Source: Isoetes taiwanensis
Lineage: Eukaryota; Streptophyta; Lycopodiopsida; Isoetales; Isoetaceae
Length of the DNA stretch: 64,000 nucleotides
Assembly (NCBI GenBank): GCA_021234155.1
Contig: JAJEKV010000301.1
Span: 1-64,000, forward strand
Direction of reading: 5' to 3'
Position numbers and translations under genes: made by a program. The notes beneath the pieces are model-generated. The model did not search any database. It was not told the DNA's origin and saw nothing but the letters and a program-made list of their open reading frames with translations. Each line of letters opens with the position of its first letter. Positions within the stretch are counted from its first letter, which is position 1. Positions 1 to 12,779 of this stretch are shown in pieces.

Positions 1-3000
1 CAACGGTGGGATAGAGCGAGACTCGGGAGGGTGGTCGTGGCGTCGCGACCGAGGGGAAGCTGGCCGCGGGGAAGGGGGCTGCCTGGGGAACTTTTGGATC
101 CGCCTCCCAGGGGTCGGACTCTCCCCCTCTTGTGGGGATCCTGCAAGGAGTGGCCTCGTTTGGCTTGGGAAGGGTGCAGCTCCGGTTGCTGCACAGCGGG
201 CTCCCAAACCCAAGTTCTAATGCTAACCCTTTGACCCTAGACCTTCTCAGAAAATTCGAAAAGTGGGCCGTGTCTTTGGGAGATGAATTAGGGATCCAGT
301 GACAAAAAATGAATTTATTTTAATTGCAATGCATTAATTAGCGAATTCTCACGAATGTCTTGCCCTTTGCAAAAGCGCCCAAACTTCTACTTGCCACATC
401 GGGAGGAGGGCCGGGCCCAAACTCCGCTCGTCGGTTCCCCTTGCTCCGTATTCCATTGCGCGCTTCGGCGGTCCCAAGTGCAGCAGACCGGGACTCGGCC
501 CCAAAGCATAAACCCTTCTAGAGCACGGCAACCCACCGGGGTTTCGTTTGAGCCCCTCTCCTTGTCCGGTCGGCGGGACCTTGCGCCGTGTCTTGAAGTG
601 GAGTTGGGGGTGTTGGCCTTGGCGCGGACCTAAAATCCCCTCAGGGGGCTGCTTGCCCCAAATTTCCTCTCCCCAAGGCCACAGGGGCCGGACCGGGCGA
701 CCTCCCCTCTCGGAATGCGATGCGGCTCGCCAATGGACTCGAGAAGCGTCGACATTGCCACGGGGACCAAGTTCGTGGCAGAAGACCACCCGAACTCCAA
801 GAAGCGCCAAAGTAGCTCACTTCCATCACACTTTCGTAGTCAATTGGCCTAGGATGTGGATGCGGGATCTTGTCGTGGGCGTGAGTGTTTCTTTCTTTTA
901 CCAAAAAACCGACCAGTGTAACTTGCTCCCTAGGGTAATTTCGCCATTAGGACGATTTGGCGGAGTCGATTTGCCATTCGGAGCCTCCCGGTGCGAGCGA
1001 CAAAGCAGTGCGGTTTCTACAAAGCCCGGACATCGGGGCGCCCAGCGGTTTGACAAGTTCTCGGGGCCGTCTGGAATCTTTTGGGCCTTCGAAGAGGGGC
1101 CCATGAGCGGAGGATCCAGCGGTGGGATAGGGGAGGCGGGGCTCGGGGAGGGTGGTCATTAGCGTGCGGCCCGGGGCGGCGGGGAAGGGCTGCCTCGGGA
1201 ACTTTTGGATCCGCCTCACGGGGTGGGACTCTCCCCTCTTGTGAGGATCCGCAAGGTCGGCCTCGTTTGACTTGGGGAAGGGTGCCGGCTCGGTTGCCAC
1301 AGCGGGCTCCCAAGCCCGATTCTAATGCTAACCCTTTGACCTAGACCTTCTCAGAAAAATTCGAAAATTGGGCGTGTCTTTGGAGATGAATTAGGGATCC
1401 AGTAGGCAAAAATCGGAATTTATTTTCGTGCAATGCATTAATTGCGAATTCTGAATGTCTTGCCAGCAAAAGCCCCAGACTTCTACTTGCCACATCGGGG
1501 AGGAGGACGGGGCCCAAACTCCGCTCGTCAGTTCCCCTTGCTCGTATTCTCATTGCTTTGCTTCTCGGCCAGTCCCAAGTGCAGCAGAGACCGGGACTCG
1601 GCCCCCAAAGCATAAACCCTTCTAGAGCACGGCAAGCCCACGGGGTTTACGTTTGGAGGCCCTCTCTTGTCCGGTCGGTAGGGACCTTGCGCCCGTGTCT
1701 TGAAGTGGGTTGGGGTGTTGGCCTTGAGGCCTTGGACCCTAAAATCCCTCCGGGCTGCTTGCCCCAAATTTCCCTCTCCCAAGGCCACAGGGGCCGGACG
1801 AGGCGACCTCCCCTCTCGGGAATCGCATGATCGGCTCACGCCAATGGACTCGAAGCGTCGACATTGCCACAGGGGACCAAGTTCGTGGCCAGAAGACCAC
1901 CCGAACTCCAAGCGCCAAAGTAGCTCACTTCCATCACACTCGTAGTCAATTGGCCTAGGATGTGGATGCGGGATCTTGTCGTGGGGCGTGAGTGTTTCTT
2001 TCTTTTACCAAAACCGGCCAGGTGTAACTTGCTCCCTAGGGTAATTTAGCCATTCGGACGATTTGGCGGGGTCGATTTGCCATTCGGAGCCTCCCGGTGC
2101 GAGCGACAAAGCGATGCGGTTTCTACAAGGCCGACATCGGGGCGCCCAGCGGTTTGACAAGTTCTCGGGACCCGATCTGGAATCTTTTGGGCCTTCGAAG
2201 AGGGGCCCATGAGCGGAGGATCAGCGGTCGGATAGGGCAGGGCTCGGGAGGGTGGTCATTAGCGTGCGGCCGGGGGGGCCCATTTGCCGCGGGAAGAGGC
2301 TGCCTCGGGAACTTTTTGGATCCCGCCTCACGGGGTCAGGACTCTCCCCTCTTGTGAGGGATCCACGCAAGGTCGGCCTCGTTTGACTTGGGGAAGGGTG
2401 CGGCTCGGTTTGCCTGGCGGGCTCCCCGGCCGTTCTAATGCTAACCCTTTGACCTAGACCTTCTCGAAAATTCGAAAAATTGGGCCGTGTCTTTGGAGAT
2501 GAATTAGGGATCAGCCGGCAAAAATCGGAATTTATTTTCGTGCAATGCATTAATTGCGAATTCACGAATGTCTTGCCCGCTTTGCAAAAGCCCCCGACTT
2601 CTACTTGCCACATCGGGGGAGGAGGACAGGCCCAAACTCCGCTCCGTCAGTTCCCTTGCTCCGTATTCGGGCTTTGCTTCTCGGCCAGGTCCCAAGTGCA
2701 GCGGACCAGGACTCGGCCCCAAAGCATAAACCCTTCTAGAGCACGGCAGCCCCCGGGGTTTCGTTTGGGAGGCCCTCTCCTTCCCGGTCGGTAGGGACCT
2801 TGCTTAGGTGTCTTGAAGATGGAGTTGGGGTGTTGGCTTGAGGCTTGGACCCTAAAATCCCTCAGGAAGGTTGCTTGCCCCAAATTTCCTCTCCCCAAGG
2901 CCACAGGGGCCGGGCCAGGCGACCTCCCCTCTCGGAATGCGATGCAGCTCTGCCAATGGACTCGAAGCGTCGACATTGCCACAGGGACCAAGTTAGTGGC

Positions 3001-6000
3001 AGAAGACCACCCGAACTCCAAGAAGCGCCAAAGTAGCTCACTTCCATCACACTTTCGTAGTCAATTGGCCTAGGATGTGGATGCGGGATCTTGTCGTGGG
3101 GCGTGAGTGTTTCTTTCTTTTGCAAAACCGGCCAGGTGTAACTTGCTCCCTAGGGTAATTTAAGCCATTAGGACGATTTGGCGGGGGTCGATTTGCCATT
3201 CAGGAACCTCCCCGGTGCCCGAGCGACAAAAGCAGTGCGGTTTCTACAAAGGCCGACATCGGGGCCCAGCGGTTTGACAAGTTCTCGGACCCGATCGGAA
3301 TCTTTTGGGCCTTCGAAGAGGGCCCATGAGCGGAGGATCAGCGGTCCGGATAGAGGCAGGGCTCGGGAGGGTGGTCATTAGCGTGCGGCCCGGGGGCTTA
3401 TTTGCGGGGAAGAGGCTGCCTCGGGAACTTTTGGATCCCGCCTCACGGGGTCGGACTCTCCCCTCTTGTGAGGGATCCTGCAAGGTCTGGCCTCGTTTGA
3501 CTTGGGGAAGGGTGCCATTTCGGTTGCCACAGCGGGCTCCCCGACCCGTTCTAATGCTAACCCTTTGACCTAGACCTTCTCAGAAAATTCGAAAATTGGG
3601 CGTGTCTTTGGAGATGAATTAGGGATCAGTAGGCAAAAATGGAATTTATTTTCGTGCAATGCATTAATTGCGAATTCACGAATGTCTTGCCCTTTGCAAA
3701 AGCGCCCCCGACTTCTACTTGCCACATCGGGAGGAGGACAGGGCCCAAACTCCGCTCCGTCGGTTCCCCTTGCTCCGTATTCTCGGCTCTTTGCTTCCGG
3801 CGGTCCCAAGTGCAGCGGACCGGGACTTCGGCCCCCCAAAGCATAAACCCTTCTAGAGCACGGCAACCCCCCGGGGTTTCACGTTTGAGGCCCTCTCCTT
3901 GTCGGTCGGTAGGGACCTTGCGCCCGTGTCTTGAAGTGGAGTTGGGGTGTTGGCCTTGAGGAGGCGGACCCTAAAATCCCTCCGGGCTGCTTGCCCCAAA
4001 TTTCCTCTCCCAAGGCCACAGGGGGCCGGATGAGGCGACCTCCCCTCTCAGGAATCGCGATCTGGCTCGCCAATGGACTCGGAAGCGTCGACATTGCCAC
4101 AGGGACCAAGTTCCGTGGCGGAAGACCACCCGAACTCCAAGAAGCGCCAAAGTAGCTCACTTCCATCACACTTTCGTAGTCAATTGGCCTAGGATGTGGA
4201 TGCGGGATCTTGTCGTGGAGGCGTGAGTGTTTCTTTCTTTTGCAAAACCGGCCAGGTGTAACTTGCTCCCTAGGGTAATTTCGCCATTAGGACGATTTGG
4301 CGGGGGTCGATTTGCCATTCAGGAGCCTCCCGGTGCCGAGCGACAAAAGCAGATGCGGTTTCTACAAAGGCAGACATCGGGGCGCCAGTGGTTTGACAAG
4401 TTCTCGGGACCCGATCTGGAATCTTTTGGGCCTTCGAAGAAGGGGCCCATGAGCGGAGGATCAGCGGTGGGATAGGGGAGCGGGGGCTCGGGGGAGGGTG
4501 GTCATTAAGCGTCGCCCGGGGGGGCTTGCCGGGGAAGGGCTGCCTCGGGAACTTTTGGATCCCGCCTCACGGGGTGGGACTCTCCCCTCTTGTGAGGATC
4601 CACGCAAGGTCTGGCCTCGTTTGACTTGGGGAAGGGTGCCGGCTCGGTTGCCACCTGCGGGCTCCCCGACCGTTCTAATGCTAACCCTTTGACCTAGACC
4701 TTCTCAGAAAATTCGAAAATTGGGCCGTGTCTTTGGAGATGAATTAGGGATCACCCGGCAAAAATGAATTTATTTTCGTGCAATGCATTAATTGCGAATT
4801 CTGAATGTCTTGCCCTTTGCAAAAAAGCCCCAGACTTCTACTTGCCACATCGGAGGAGGGCGGGCCCAAACTCCGCTCCGTCGGTTCCCCTTGCTCCGTA
4901 TTCACCGGCTTGCTTCTCGGCCGGGTCCCAAGTGCAACAGAGACCCGGGACTTCGGCCCCCAAAGCGCAAACCCTTCTAGAGCACGGCAGCCCACGGGGT
5001 TTTACGTTTGGAGGCCCTCTCCTTGTCGGTCGTAGGGACCTTGCCGTGTCTTGAAGATGGAGTTGGGGTGTTGGCCTTGAGGAGCGGACCCTAAAATCCC
5101 CTCGGCTGCTTGCCCCAAATTTCCTCTCCCCAAGGCCACGGGGATGGGACGGGCGACCTCCCTCTCGAATCGATCGATTCGGCTCGCCAATGGACTCGAG
5201 CGTCGACATTGCCACGGGGACCAAGTTAAAAGTGGCGGAAGACCACCCGAACTCCAAGAAGCGCCAAAGTAGCTCACTTCCATCACACTTTCGTAGTCAA
5301 TTGGCCTAGGATGTGGATGCGGGATCTTGTCGTGGGCGTGAGTGTTTCTTTCTTTTGCAAAACCCGGCCAGGTGTAACTTGCTCCCTAGGGTAATTTCGC
5401 CATTCGGACGATTTGGCGGGGTCGATTTGCCATTAGGAACCTCCCCGGTGCGAGCGACAAAGCGGTCGCGGTTTCTACAAAGGCCGACATCGGGGGGCCC
5501 AGCGGTTTGACAAGTTCTCCGGGCCGTCACGGAATCTTTTGGGCCTTCGAAGGGGCCCATGAGCGGAGGATCAGCGGTCGGATAGGGGCGGGCTCGGGAG
5601 GGTGGTCATTAAGCGTGCAGCCCAGGGGGCTTTGCCGGGGAAGGGCTGCCTCGGGAACTTTTGGATCCGCCTCACGGGGTCGGGACTCTCCCCTCTTGTG
5701 AGGATCCTGCAAGGTCTGGCCTCGTTTGACTTGGGGAAGGGTGCGGCTTCGGTTGCCACCAGCGGGCTCCCCAGGCCGTTCTAATGCTAACCCTTTGACC
5801 TAGACCTTCTCAGAAAATTCGAAAATTGGGCGTGTCTTTGGAGATGAATTAGGGATCGGTAGGCAAAAATCGGAATTTATTTTTAGTGCAATGCATTAAT
5901 TGCGAATTTGAATGTCTTGCCCTTTGCAAAAAAGCCCCAGAGCTTCTACTTGCCACATCGGGAGGAGGGGACAGGCCCAAACTCCGCTCGTCGGTTCCCC

Positions 6001-8470
6001 TTGCTCCGTATTCTCCGACTGGCGCTTCTCGGCGGTCCCAAGTGCAGCAGACCGGGGACTTCGGCCCCAAAAGCATAAACCCTTCTAGAGCACGGCAACC
6101 CCACGGGGGTTTTTCGTTTGGAGGCCCTCTCCTTGTCCGGTCGGTAGGGACCTTGCTTTTGGCCCGTGTCTTGAAGTGGAGTTGGGGTGTTGGCCTTGCT
6201 CCCCGGCTTGGACCCTAAAATCCCCTCAGGAAGCTGCTTGCCCCAAATTTCCTCTCCCCAAGGCCACAGGGGCCGGACGGGCGACCTCCCCTCTCAGGAA
6301 TCGCGATGCGGCTCTGCCAATGGACTCGAAGCGTCGACATTGCCACAGGGACCAAGTTCCGTGGCGAGGAAGACCACCCGAACTCAAGAAGCGCCAAAGT
6401 AGCTCACTTCCATCACTTTCGTAGTCAATTGGCCTAGGATGTGGATGCGGGATCTTGTCGTGGAGGCGTGAGTGTTTCTTTCTTTTGCAAAACCGGCCGT
6501 GTAACTTGCTCCCTAGGGTAATTTCGCCATTCGGACGATTTGGCGGGGTCGATTTGCCATTCGGGAACCTCCCGGTGTGCGAGCGACAAAGCAGTCGCGG
6601 TTTCTACAAGGCAGACATCGGGGGGCCCCGTGGTTTGACAAGTTCTCGGGGCCGTCTGGAATCTTTTGGGCCTTCGAAGAGGGGCCCATGAGCGGAGGAT
6701 CAGCGGTGGGATAGAGGCAGGGCTCGGGAGGGTGGTCATTAGCGTGCAGCCAGGGGGGCGGCGCCGGGAAGAGCTGCCTCGGGGAACTTTTGGATCGCCT
6801 CACGGGGTGGGACTCTCCCCTCTTGTGAGGATCCACCGCAAGGTCGGCCTCGTTTGACTTGGGGAAGGGTGCCATTTCGGTTGCCCAGCGGGCTCCCCGC
6901 CCGTTCTAATGCTAACCCTTTGACCTAGACCTTCTCAGAAAATTCCGAAAATTGGGCGTGTCTTTGGAGATGAATTAGGGATCAGTAGGCAAAATCATGG
7001 AATTTATTTTCGTGCAATGCATTAATTGCGAATTCTGAATGTCTTGCCACTTTGCAAAAGCCCCCAGGCTTCTACTTGCCACATCGGGAGGAGGGCAGGG
7101 CCCAAACTCCGCTCCGTCCGGTTCCCCTTGCTCCGTATTCTCGACTCTTTGCTTCTCGGCCGAGGTCCCAAGTGCAGCAGAGACCAGGACTCGGCCCCCA
7201 AAGCATAAACCCTTCTAGAGCACGGCAGCCCACGGGGTTTTACGTTTGGGAGGCCCTCTCCTTGTCGGTCGGCGGGACCTTGCGCCGGGTGTCTTGAAGT
7301 GGAGTTGGGGTGTTGGCCTTGAGGCCTGGACCCTAAAATCCCTCAGGGCTGCTTGCCCCAAATTTCCTCTCCCAAGGCCACAGGGGCCGGGCCGAGGGCG
7401 ACCTCCCCTCTCGGAATCGCGATCTGGCTCTGCCAATGGACTCGAAGCGTCGACATTGCCACGGGGACCAAGTTAAAGTGGCAGAAGACCACCCGAACTC
7501 CAAGCGCCAAAGTAGCTCACTTCCATCACACTCGTAGTCAATTGGCCTAGGATGTGGATGCGGGATCTTGTCGTGGAGGCGTGAGTGTTTCTTTCTTTTA
7601 CAAAACCGGCCAGGTGTAACTTGCTCCCTAGGGTAATTTCGCCATTCGGACGATTTGGCGGGGTCGATTTGCCATTCCAGGAGCCTCCCGGTGCCGAGCG
7701 ACAAAAGCAGTCACCCGGTTTCTACAAAGTAGACATCGTCGGGGGCGCCCAGCGGTTTGACAAGTTCTCGGACCCGATCTGGAATCTTTTGGGCCTTCGA
7801 AAGGGGCCCATGAGCGGAGGATCAGCGGTCGGATAGGGGCAGGGCTCGGGAGGGTGGTCATTAGCGTGCGACCCGGCTTGGCGCGGGGAAGGGATGCCTC
7901 GGGGAACTTTTGGATCCGCCTCACGGGGTCGGGACTCTCCCCTCTTGTGAGGGATCCCGCAAGGTCTGGCCTCGTTTGACTTGGGGAAGGGTGCCATTTC
8001 GGTTGCCACAGCGGGCTCCCGGCCCGTTCTAATGCTAACCCTTTGACCTAGACCTTCTCGAAAATTCGAAAATTGGGCGTGTCTTTGGAGATGAATTAGG
8101 GATCCAACCGGCAAAAAAATGAATTTATTTTCGTGCAATGCATTAATTGCGAATTCTGAATGTCTTACCCTTCTACCAAAAGGGCCCCCGGAGCTTCTAC
8201 TTGCCACATCGGGGAGGGAGGACAGGCCCAAACTTCCAAGGCTCCGTCGGTTCCCCTTGCTCCGTATTCTCGGCTGCTGCTTCTCGGCGAGGTCCCAAGT
8301 GCAGCAGGACCGGGACTCGGCCCCCAAAGCATAAACCCTTCTAGAGCACGGCAACCCACGGGGTTTTACGTTTGAGGAGGCCCTCTCCTTGTCGGTCGGT
8401 AGGGACCTTGGGATGTGTCTTGAAGTGGAGTTGGGGTGTTGGCCTTGAGGCGTGGACCCTAAAATCCCCT
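1..8470. repeat. Tandem satellite array, about 1.1 kb unit, about 7.6 copies
   Basis: The same unit recurs head to tail. The anchor 'cctagaccttctc' begins near 236, 1340, 2452, 3569, 4694, 5800, 6923 and 8047, giving steps of 1104-1125 bp. A second anchor, 'caattggcctaggatgtgg', recurs at the same period. The array is GC-rich compared with the rest of the window. It stops abruptly near 8470, within a unit, and is cut by the window start on the left. Copies differ mostly by 1-3 base insertions or deletions at runs of G or C and at CG-rich spots, so reading frames are not kept between copies. I see no protein family in any frame. It could be a chromosomal satellite or part of a larger tandem locus; nothing visible ties it to ribosomal DNA. 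Confidence 0.95.
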
Positions 8471-9159
8471 CGTTTGCCGGAAGCTGGTATTTATAGTTCA
8501 TACTTTGGTCTCTATTGTGTTTGCGGGTGTTATTATGTTCTCTAAATATTCATGTATGTATGATGCAGATGCTGCGTGTATACAACCCCTGCATAAGGTC
8601 TATGATCTGCAAGTCTTTGTACACATGTATACAACCCTGCATAAGGTCTATGATCTGAGGGAATGCTGTAAGCGTGCATTAATTATGAATTAAGTGCCAA
8701 CAAATATTGGTAATGAGTATACTTGTTCATTACATTTATAAACTTAAAGATCTTATATATTTGAGACTCTGAAGCTGTGTCCAAAACCCTTAGCGGTAAT
8801 CTATGAAGAATTGCAGCCATATATGAAGTTGTATGTGATCATGCGAGAGAATATGGCAAATCAAAAAGCTCTTCTTAAAGCTTTGCATGGTTGTATATGT
8901 ATGGCTGGGCATGCCTTGTGTAGATTGTATCTTGCAGAGGAGCAACTTTGGTGAGCCATATGTTTACCTTTGCTTCTGATCATGGTGAAGTGGGTGGCAA
9001 GCTTGATTTAGTATGAAAGTATGCAAGTGAAGCTCAATGGTGCAAAGTTACGGTTTATTAAAGTGGATAGATAAACAAGGATGGAGAGAAATCTAAGTGG
9101 ATAGATAAACAAGGATAGATAAAATACATAAGTAATGAAACAAATCTAAGTTGCTAATA
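8471..9159. other. Stretch without a recognisable gene, holding a short duplication
   Basis: AT-rich sequence between the satellite and the CGTCG repeats. A segment of about 32 bases starting 'tgtatacaacc' occurs twice, near 8576 and 8627. No gene is supported here. Confidence 0.6.
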
Positions 9160-10215
9160 ATATTAACTTAAAAAAAAGGACCGTCGTTTGGAACAGAAAC
9201 ATCGTTATAAACCTCGTTCAGCGAAAATTACGGGCGTCATTATAAAAAAAGATTGCTAATAATAATAACTTAAATAAAAAAAAAGGACGTCGTTATAAAC
9301 CAAAATGTCGTCAAATGAAAGCATAGGGCGGGCTCTAGAATAGGTATAAGCTTAAGCTGTCCAAATCCGGTGCGACAACAAATTAATTGCGTGGCGGTCA
9401 CATTCATTATGGACTCATTATGGAGTGTCACGAAATTGAATATCTCGAACTTCGAAATTCAAGGTGAGTAGGATATGTTATATTAAGGTGATTTATTTCT
9501 TTGAAGGATCTATCTTGTGCCACCACAATATAGATAAAAACATAAGTAATAAAACAAATAGATCTAAGTTGGTAACTTAATAAAAAAAAAAAGACGCGTC
9601 GGTATACACATTGGCGTCGTTATAGCGTCGTTTAGCGACTATTCTGAGAATGCTCATTCGTCATTCCATAAATCTGGCCCACCTCTTTTCTCTGCTCTGT
9701 TTATGCGGTCGAATATTGTAGCTCAGATCCATCGATTGAAAAGGCTGTTTTTAATCATCTAAGTTAAATTGAAAGATAAAAATTTGAGTTTGATTTCTAC
9801 ATTTTCTATCACAAAAATATGCGGAGGTGGAGGCAAACCGGGACTTTCAACATCTGTTCAAAACGACTTCACGGAGTTAGATTCTTGCATAAATGACACC
9901 CTCCTTCGGGTAACAATCCTTCTTTGTATAATAATTATAATTATAATAATAACTTATAATTATAACTTAATAAAAAACAAGGCCGTCGTTTAACACAAAA
10001 AGGCGTCGTTATGGGCGTCGGTCAGCGACTATAACAGACTATAACGGACTATAACAAATAGATCTAAGTTGCTAGCTTAATTAAAAAAAAAGACCGCGTC
10101 GGTATACACATTGACGTCGTTATGGATGTCGTTTAACGACTATTACAGACGTCGTTAAGCGGCGTTACGGCGTCGTTAACGGCGTCGTAACTTTTACGAA
10201 AAGCGGGGGCCCGGC
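9160..10215. repeat. CGTCG-type repeats with diverged direct copies
   Basis: A motif of the form 'aagttgctaa...taactta', an A-run, then 'gaccg(c)gtcg' and several 'cgtcgtt' or 'aacgacg' words recurs near 9140, 9560, 9960 and 10070. The same words fill the right end of the CACTA-like element at 16150-16690. In CACTA elements, subterminal arrays of short direct and inverted motifs bind the accessory transposase, so this is probably the matching subterminal region. A left terminal CACTA sequence is not seen here. Confidence 0.55.
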
Positions 10216-11095
10216 TTTTCGCCGCCTAGTTTTGGTTCTAAGCATTTGGAGGGCGTTTTTAGAGTGGCGATTTTTGGCGGATCATCCTTGCGGTCCTTTT
10301 CAAGCTTCAAGCAAGCATCAAAGGTATTTCAATGGATCAATCAACTCTATTTTTGAATTAGGCTTGTTGTTTGATAGATTTAGGGCTTCTTGTTTTTTCT
10401 TGTTTGTTTTCAATCCATCCCATTTCTATCCTCCTCTTCTTTCCATCCTTGTTTTTCTTCAATCCATTTCGCCTCTTCTTAGTATGAATCGAATCCTCCT
10501 CCTTCTTCTTCCAATCATTGGTTTTTTCCTTCTAATCTTCCGTTCTTCCAATCTTCTATTCATTTTCTTCTTCTTCTTCTTCATCACTTTCTCATTCTAT
10601 TCAATCTTTCTTTCCTATCTCCCCTTTCTTCTTCTTCTTCTTCTATTTCTTCTTCTTCTTCCTCTTCTATTTTTTTTCCATGGAAGAAGAGGGGACGTCG
10701 TTGAAAGACGAGGCCCATTCTTCCTCTATTTTTTATTACAAGAAGGGGACGTCGTTGAAAGACGAGGCCCCTTCTTTTTATGTTCTTCCTTTTTTTTTAT
10801 TTTTTTATTTTTTTGTTTTTATATGTCAATATATAGTTCTTTTTAATTAACAATGTAAATAGTTTTAATGTCAATGATCTTTTTAACGTGAATGGTCTTT
10901 TTGTTTTTTTTTTTAATTTCTTTATTTATGTAAGTTTTCTAATTATTGAATGCCTTTATTTTTTTGCATGTACACTAATAACAAAATCGTAAGCTCTTGG
11001 AAATCGTTTTTCGCATCTCGAAGACATTCTAGGTAAGAATTTGAGTTTGAGTAGGAGAATAAAATTTTAATGTTTTATTTAGGTTAAAAAAAAAC
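10216..11095. other. Pyrimidine-rich non-coding stretch
   Basis: The segment 10400-10850 is dominated by CTT/TTC runs. Within it, 'ggggacgtcgttgaaagacg' occurs twice, near 10691 and 10746, about 55 bp apart, linking it to the CGTCG repeats on either side. A long open frame here only encodes F/L-rich low-complexity sequence, so I do not call a gene. Confidence 0.5.
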
Positions 11096-11096
11096 T

Positions 11097-11440
11097 TGGG
11101 GAGACTTGGACAAGGGCATGGTCGGCTCTCTTGAGTGGAAAAGACTAGGTGTTCGGGTCCAAGCTCACCGATTTACTCTTGTAATTTTATTGATTAATGT
11201 ATTTAGATTAAAAAAATTGGGGAGACTTGGACAGGGGCATGGTGGCTCCGCCTTGAGTGGAGAAGACTAGGTGTTCGGGTCCAAGCTCACTTGGTTACTC
11301 TTGTAATTTTATTGATTAATGTATGTAGTTTAGAAAAAATTGGGAGACTTGGACAAGGGCATGGTCGGCTCCGCCTTGAGTGGAGAAGACTAGGTGTTCA
11401 GGGTCAAGCTCACCGCCCTACTCTTGTTTATTTTTTATTA
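11097..11440. repeat. Three tandem copies of a 120-bp unit
   Basis: Units begin 'ggggagacttggac' near 11099, 11218 and 11339. Each contains 'gagtggaraagactaggtg', then 'ttcgggtccaagctcac', then an AT-rich tail 'ctcttgtaattttattg'. The middle words loosely resemble the internal A and B promoter boxes of tRNA-derived SINEs, but no cloverleaf can be folded by eye. It may be a diverged SINE-like repeat or a simple minisatellite. Confidence 0.75.
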
Positions 11441-11636
11441 ATATATCAATAAATAGAAATCTTTTCTGAGGATTGGACAAAGGCGGGTTTTTGAAAAAAA
11501 ATTGCATTATTGATTTTCGGGTTTCTAGTTAAGAATGTTGTTTTTTTAAAATGTTAGGGATGTCAAAGAAAACGATGTGGAGTGGTTAAGAGCAAGAAAA
11601 AATTTCAATAGTTGGTTTTAAAAAAAATTTAAAAGG

Positions 11637-12110
11637 AAGGAAGGAAGGAAGGAAAAAATTAAATGTCCCCACGGAACCCAATCGGGTTATGGGACCACAA
11701 GTACAAAAAGCGGACCGAAGTCCCTAACGAGAACAAGGACCAAAGTAGAACAAACCATAATCACCATATTGATTTGCCGGGATGACTACGCATCAAAATC
11801 CATGCTATTGCAAAAAGCAAAAAGCATACCTCCAACAGACAAGACTTCAAACCGGGCAGTAACCTCTTCACTGGCGGGTCTTTGGAAAAGCGGCGAATCT
11901 AAATTGGTTTTCGCCCGGTGGGGAGGTGCCTCCTCACTGCTCCACCGATCCGGGCATGCTCTCAGGCACCTGCCGTCTCAGGCTGCGCTCGCCAGGCAGG
12001 CGCCACCCATCTTTGCACCTGCCATCCATCACTACGCCCTAGTGGATTAAGCGGCCCGGAAGGGCCTTCAGTGGCGCCAAAGGAAGGGCGGGCGCAAGGC
12101 TAGAAGGTCT
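11637..12110 (-). mobile_element. Probable LINE 3'-end fragment
   Basis: A (GGAA)n run at 11637-11653 is followed by 'ccccacggaacccaatcgggttatgggacca'-type sequence. Related words occur at the 3' ends of the LINE-like copies at 48182-48300, 49890-50460 and 50466 onwards, in matching orientation relative to their oligomer tails. Read on the minus strand this is a 3' untranslated region ending in a (TTCC)n tail. No reverse transcriptase is present, so it would be a strongly 5'-truncated copy. The right boundary is approximate. Confidence 0.45.
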
Positions 12111-12779
12111 TAATAAATAGGTAAAGATTCATAATGAAGGTTTGAAAAAAGTCACAAAGCAAGATTAATGAATCTAAATTGGGAGGTATGGCAAAGTGTG
12201 AAGACACAAATGATTAGTGAGATTAGGCAGCGTGGTCATAAATGAGATACCATTTTCCCGAAGGGAGATGCAAACCGGTCAGCATAACCGACCATTTTGT
12301 TAGACATGTGAAAAGGAAGTGCCAATTTGAGTTAGCACAAAATGGCCGGTCAAGAAGAAATGTTGACTTCTCTCCTTGACACACATAAAGCCAATGATTG
12401 GAAACCCCATGGATGAGCCCGAAGACATGTTTGAAGCATTGGTCGCGGCTTAAAAGTCCCAATGCGAGGCTCGTGTCAAGGAATGGGTAGCTTCATGGAA
12501 TTGCTCAAAAAGGCGGCGGCGGATCACAAGAACATCATTGCGGATCTCAATGCCGCGTCGGTTGGAGGTAATTAAAATGCTTTGCATCGGGGGGAAGCTC
12601 TAGTGGGGCGAGGGCCTAGCAAGGCCCACTTTTCTTTGGAGAATCACATGAACACATCAATCTTTGTTGATCCCATACCCATAGAGGCCGTGGATGTGAT
12701 CGCCTTATTGAGGAGAAACCAACACATCGCATGCGTATCAAATCAAGATCAACGAGAACACAACACTTCCAAGATGATG

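Noticed and set aside
1-8470. Many open frames across the satellite, on both strands
   Set aside because: They are the same repeat read in shifting frames; indels between units break any conserved protein.
1-8470. Ribosomal intergenic spacer repeats
   Set aside because: No rRNA gene, promoter or other rDNA landmark is present; GC-richness alone is not evidence.
10232-10846. 204-aa F/L-rich membrane-like protein
   Set aside because: It is the translation of CTT/TTC-rich low-complexity DNA with no motif.
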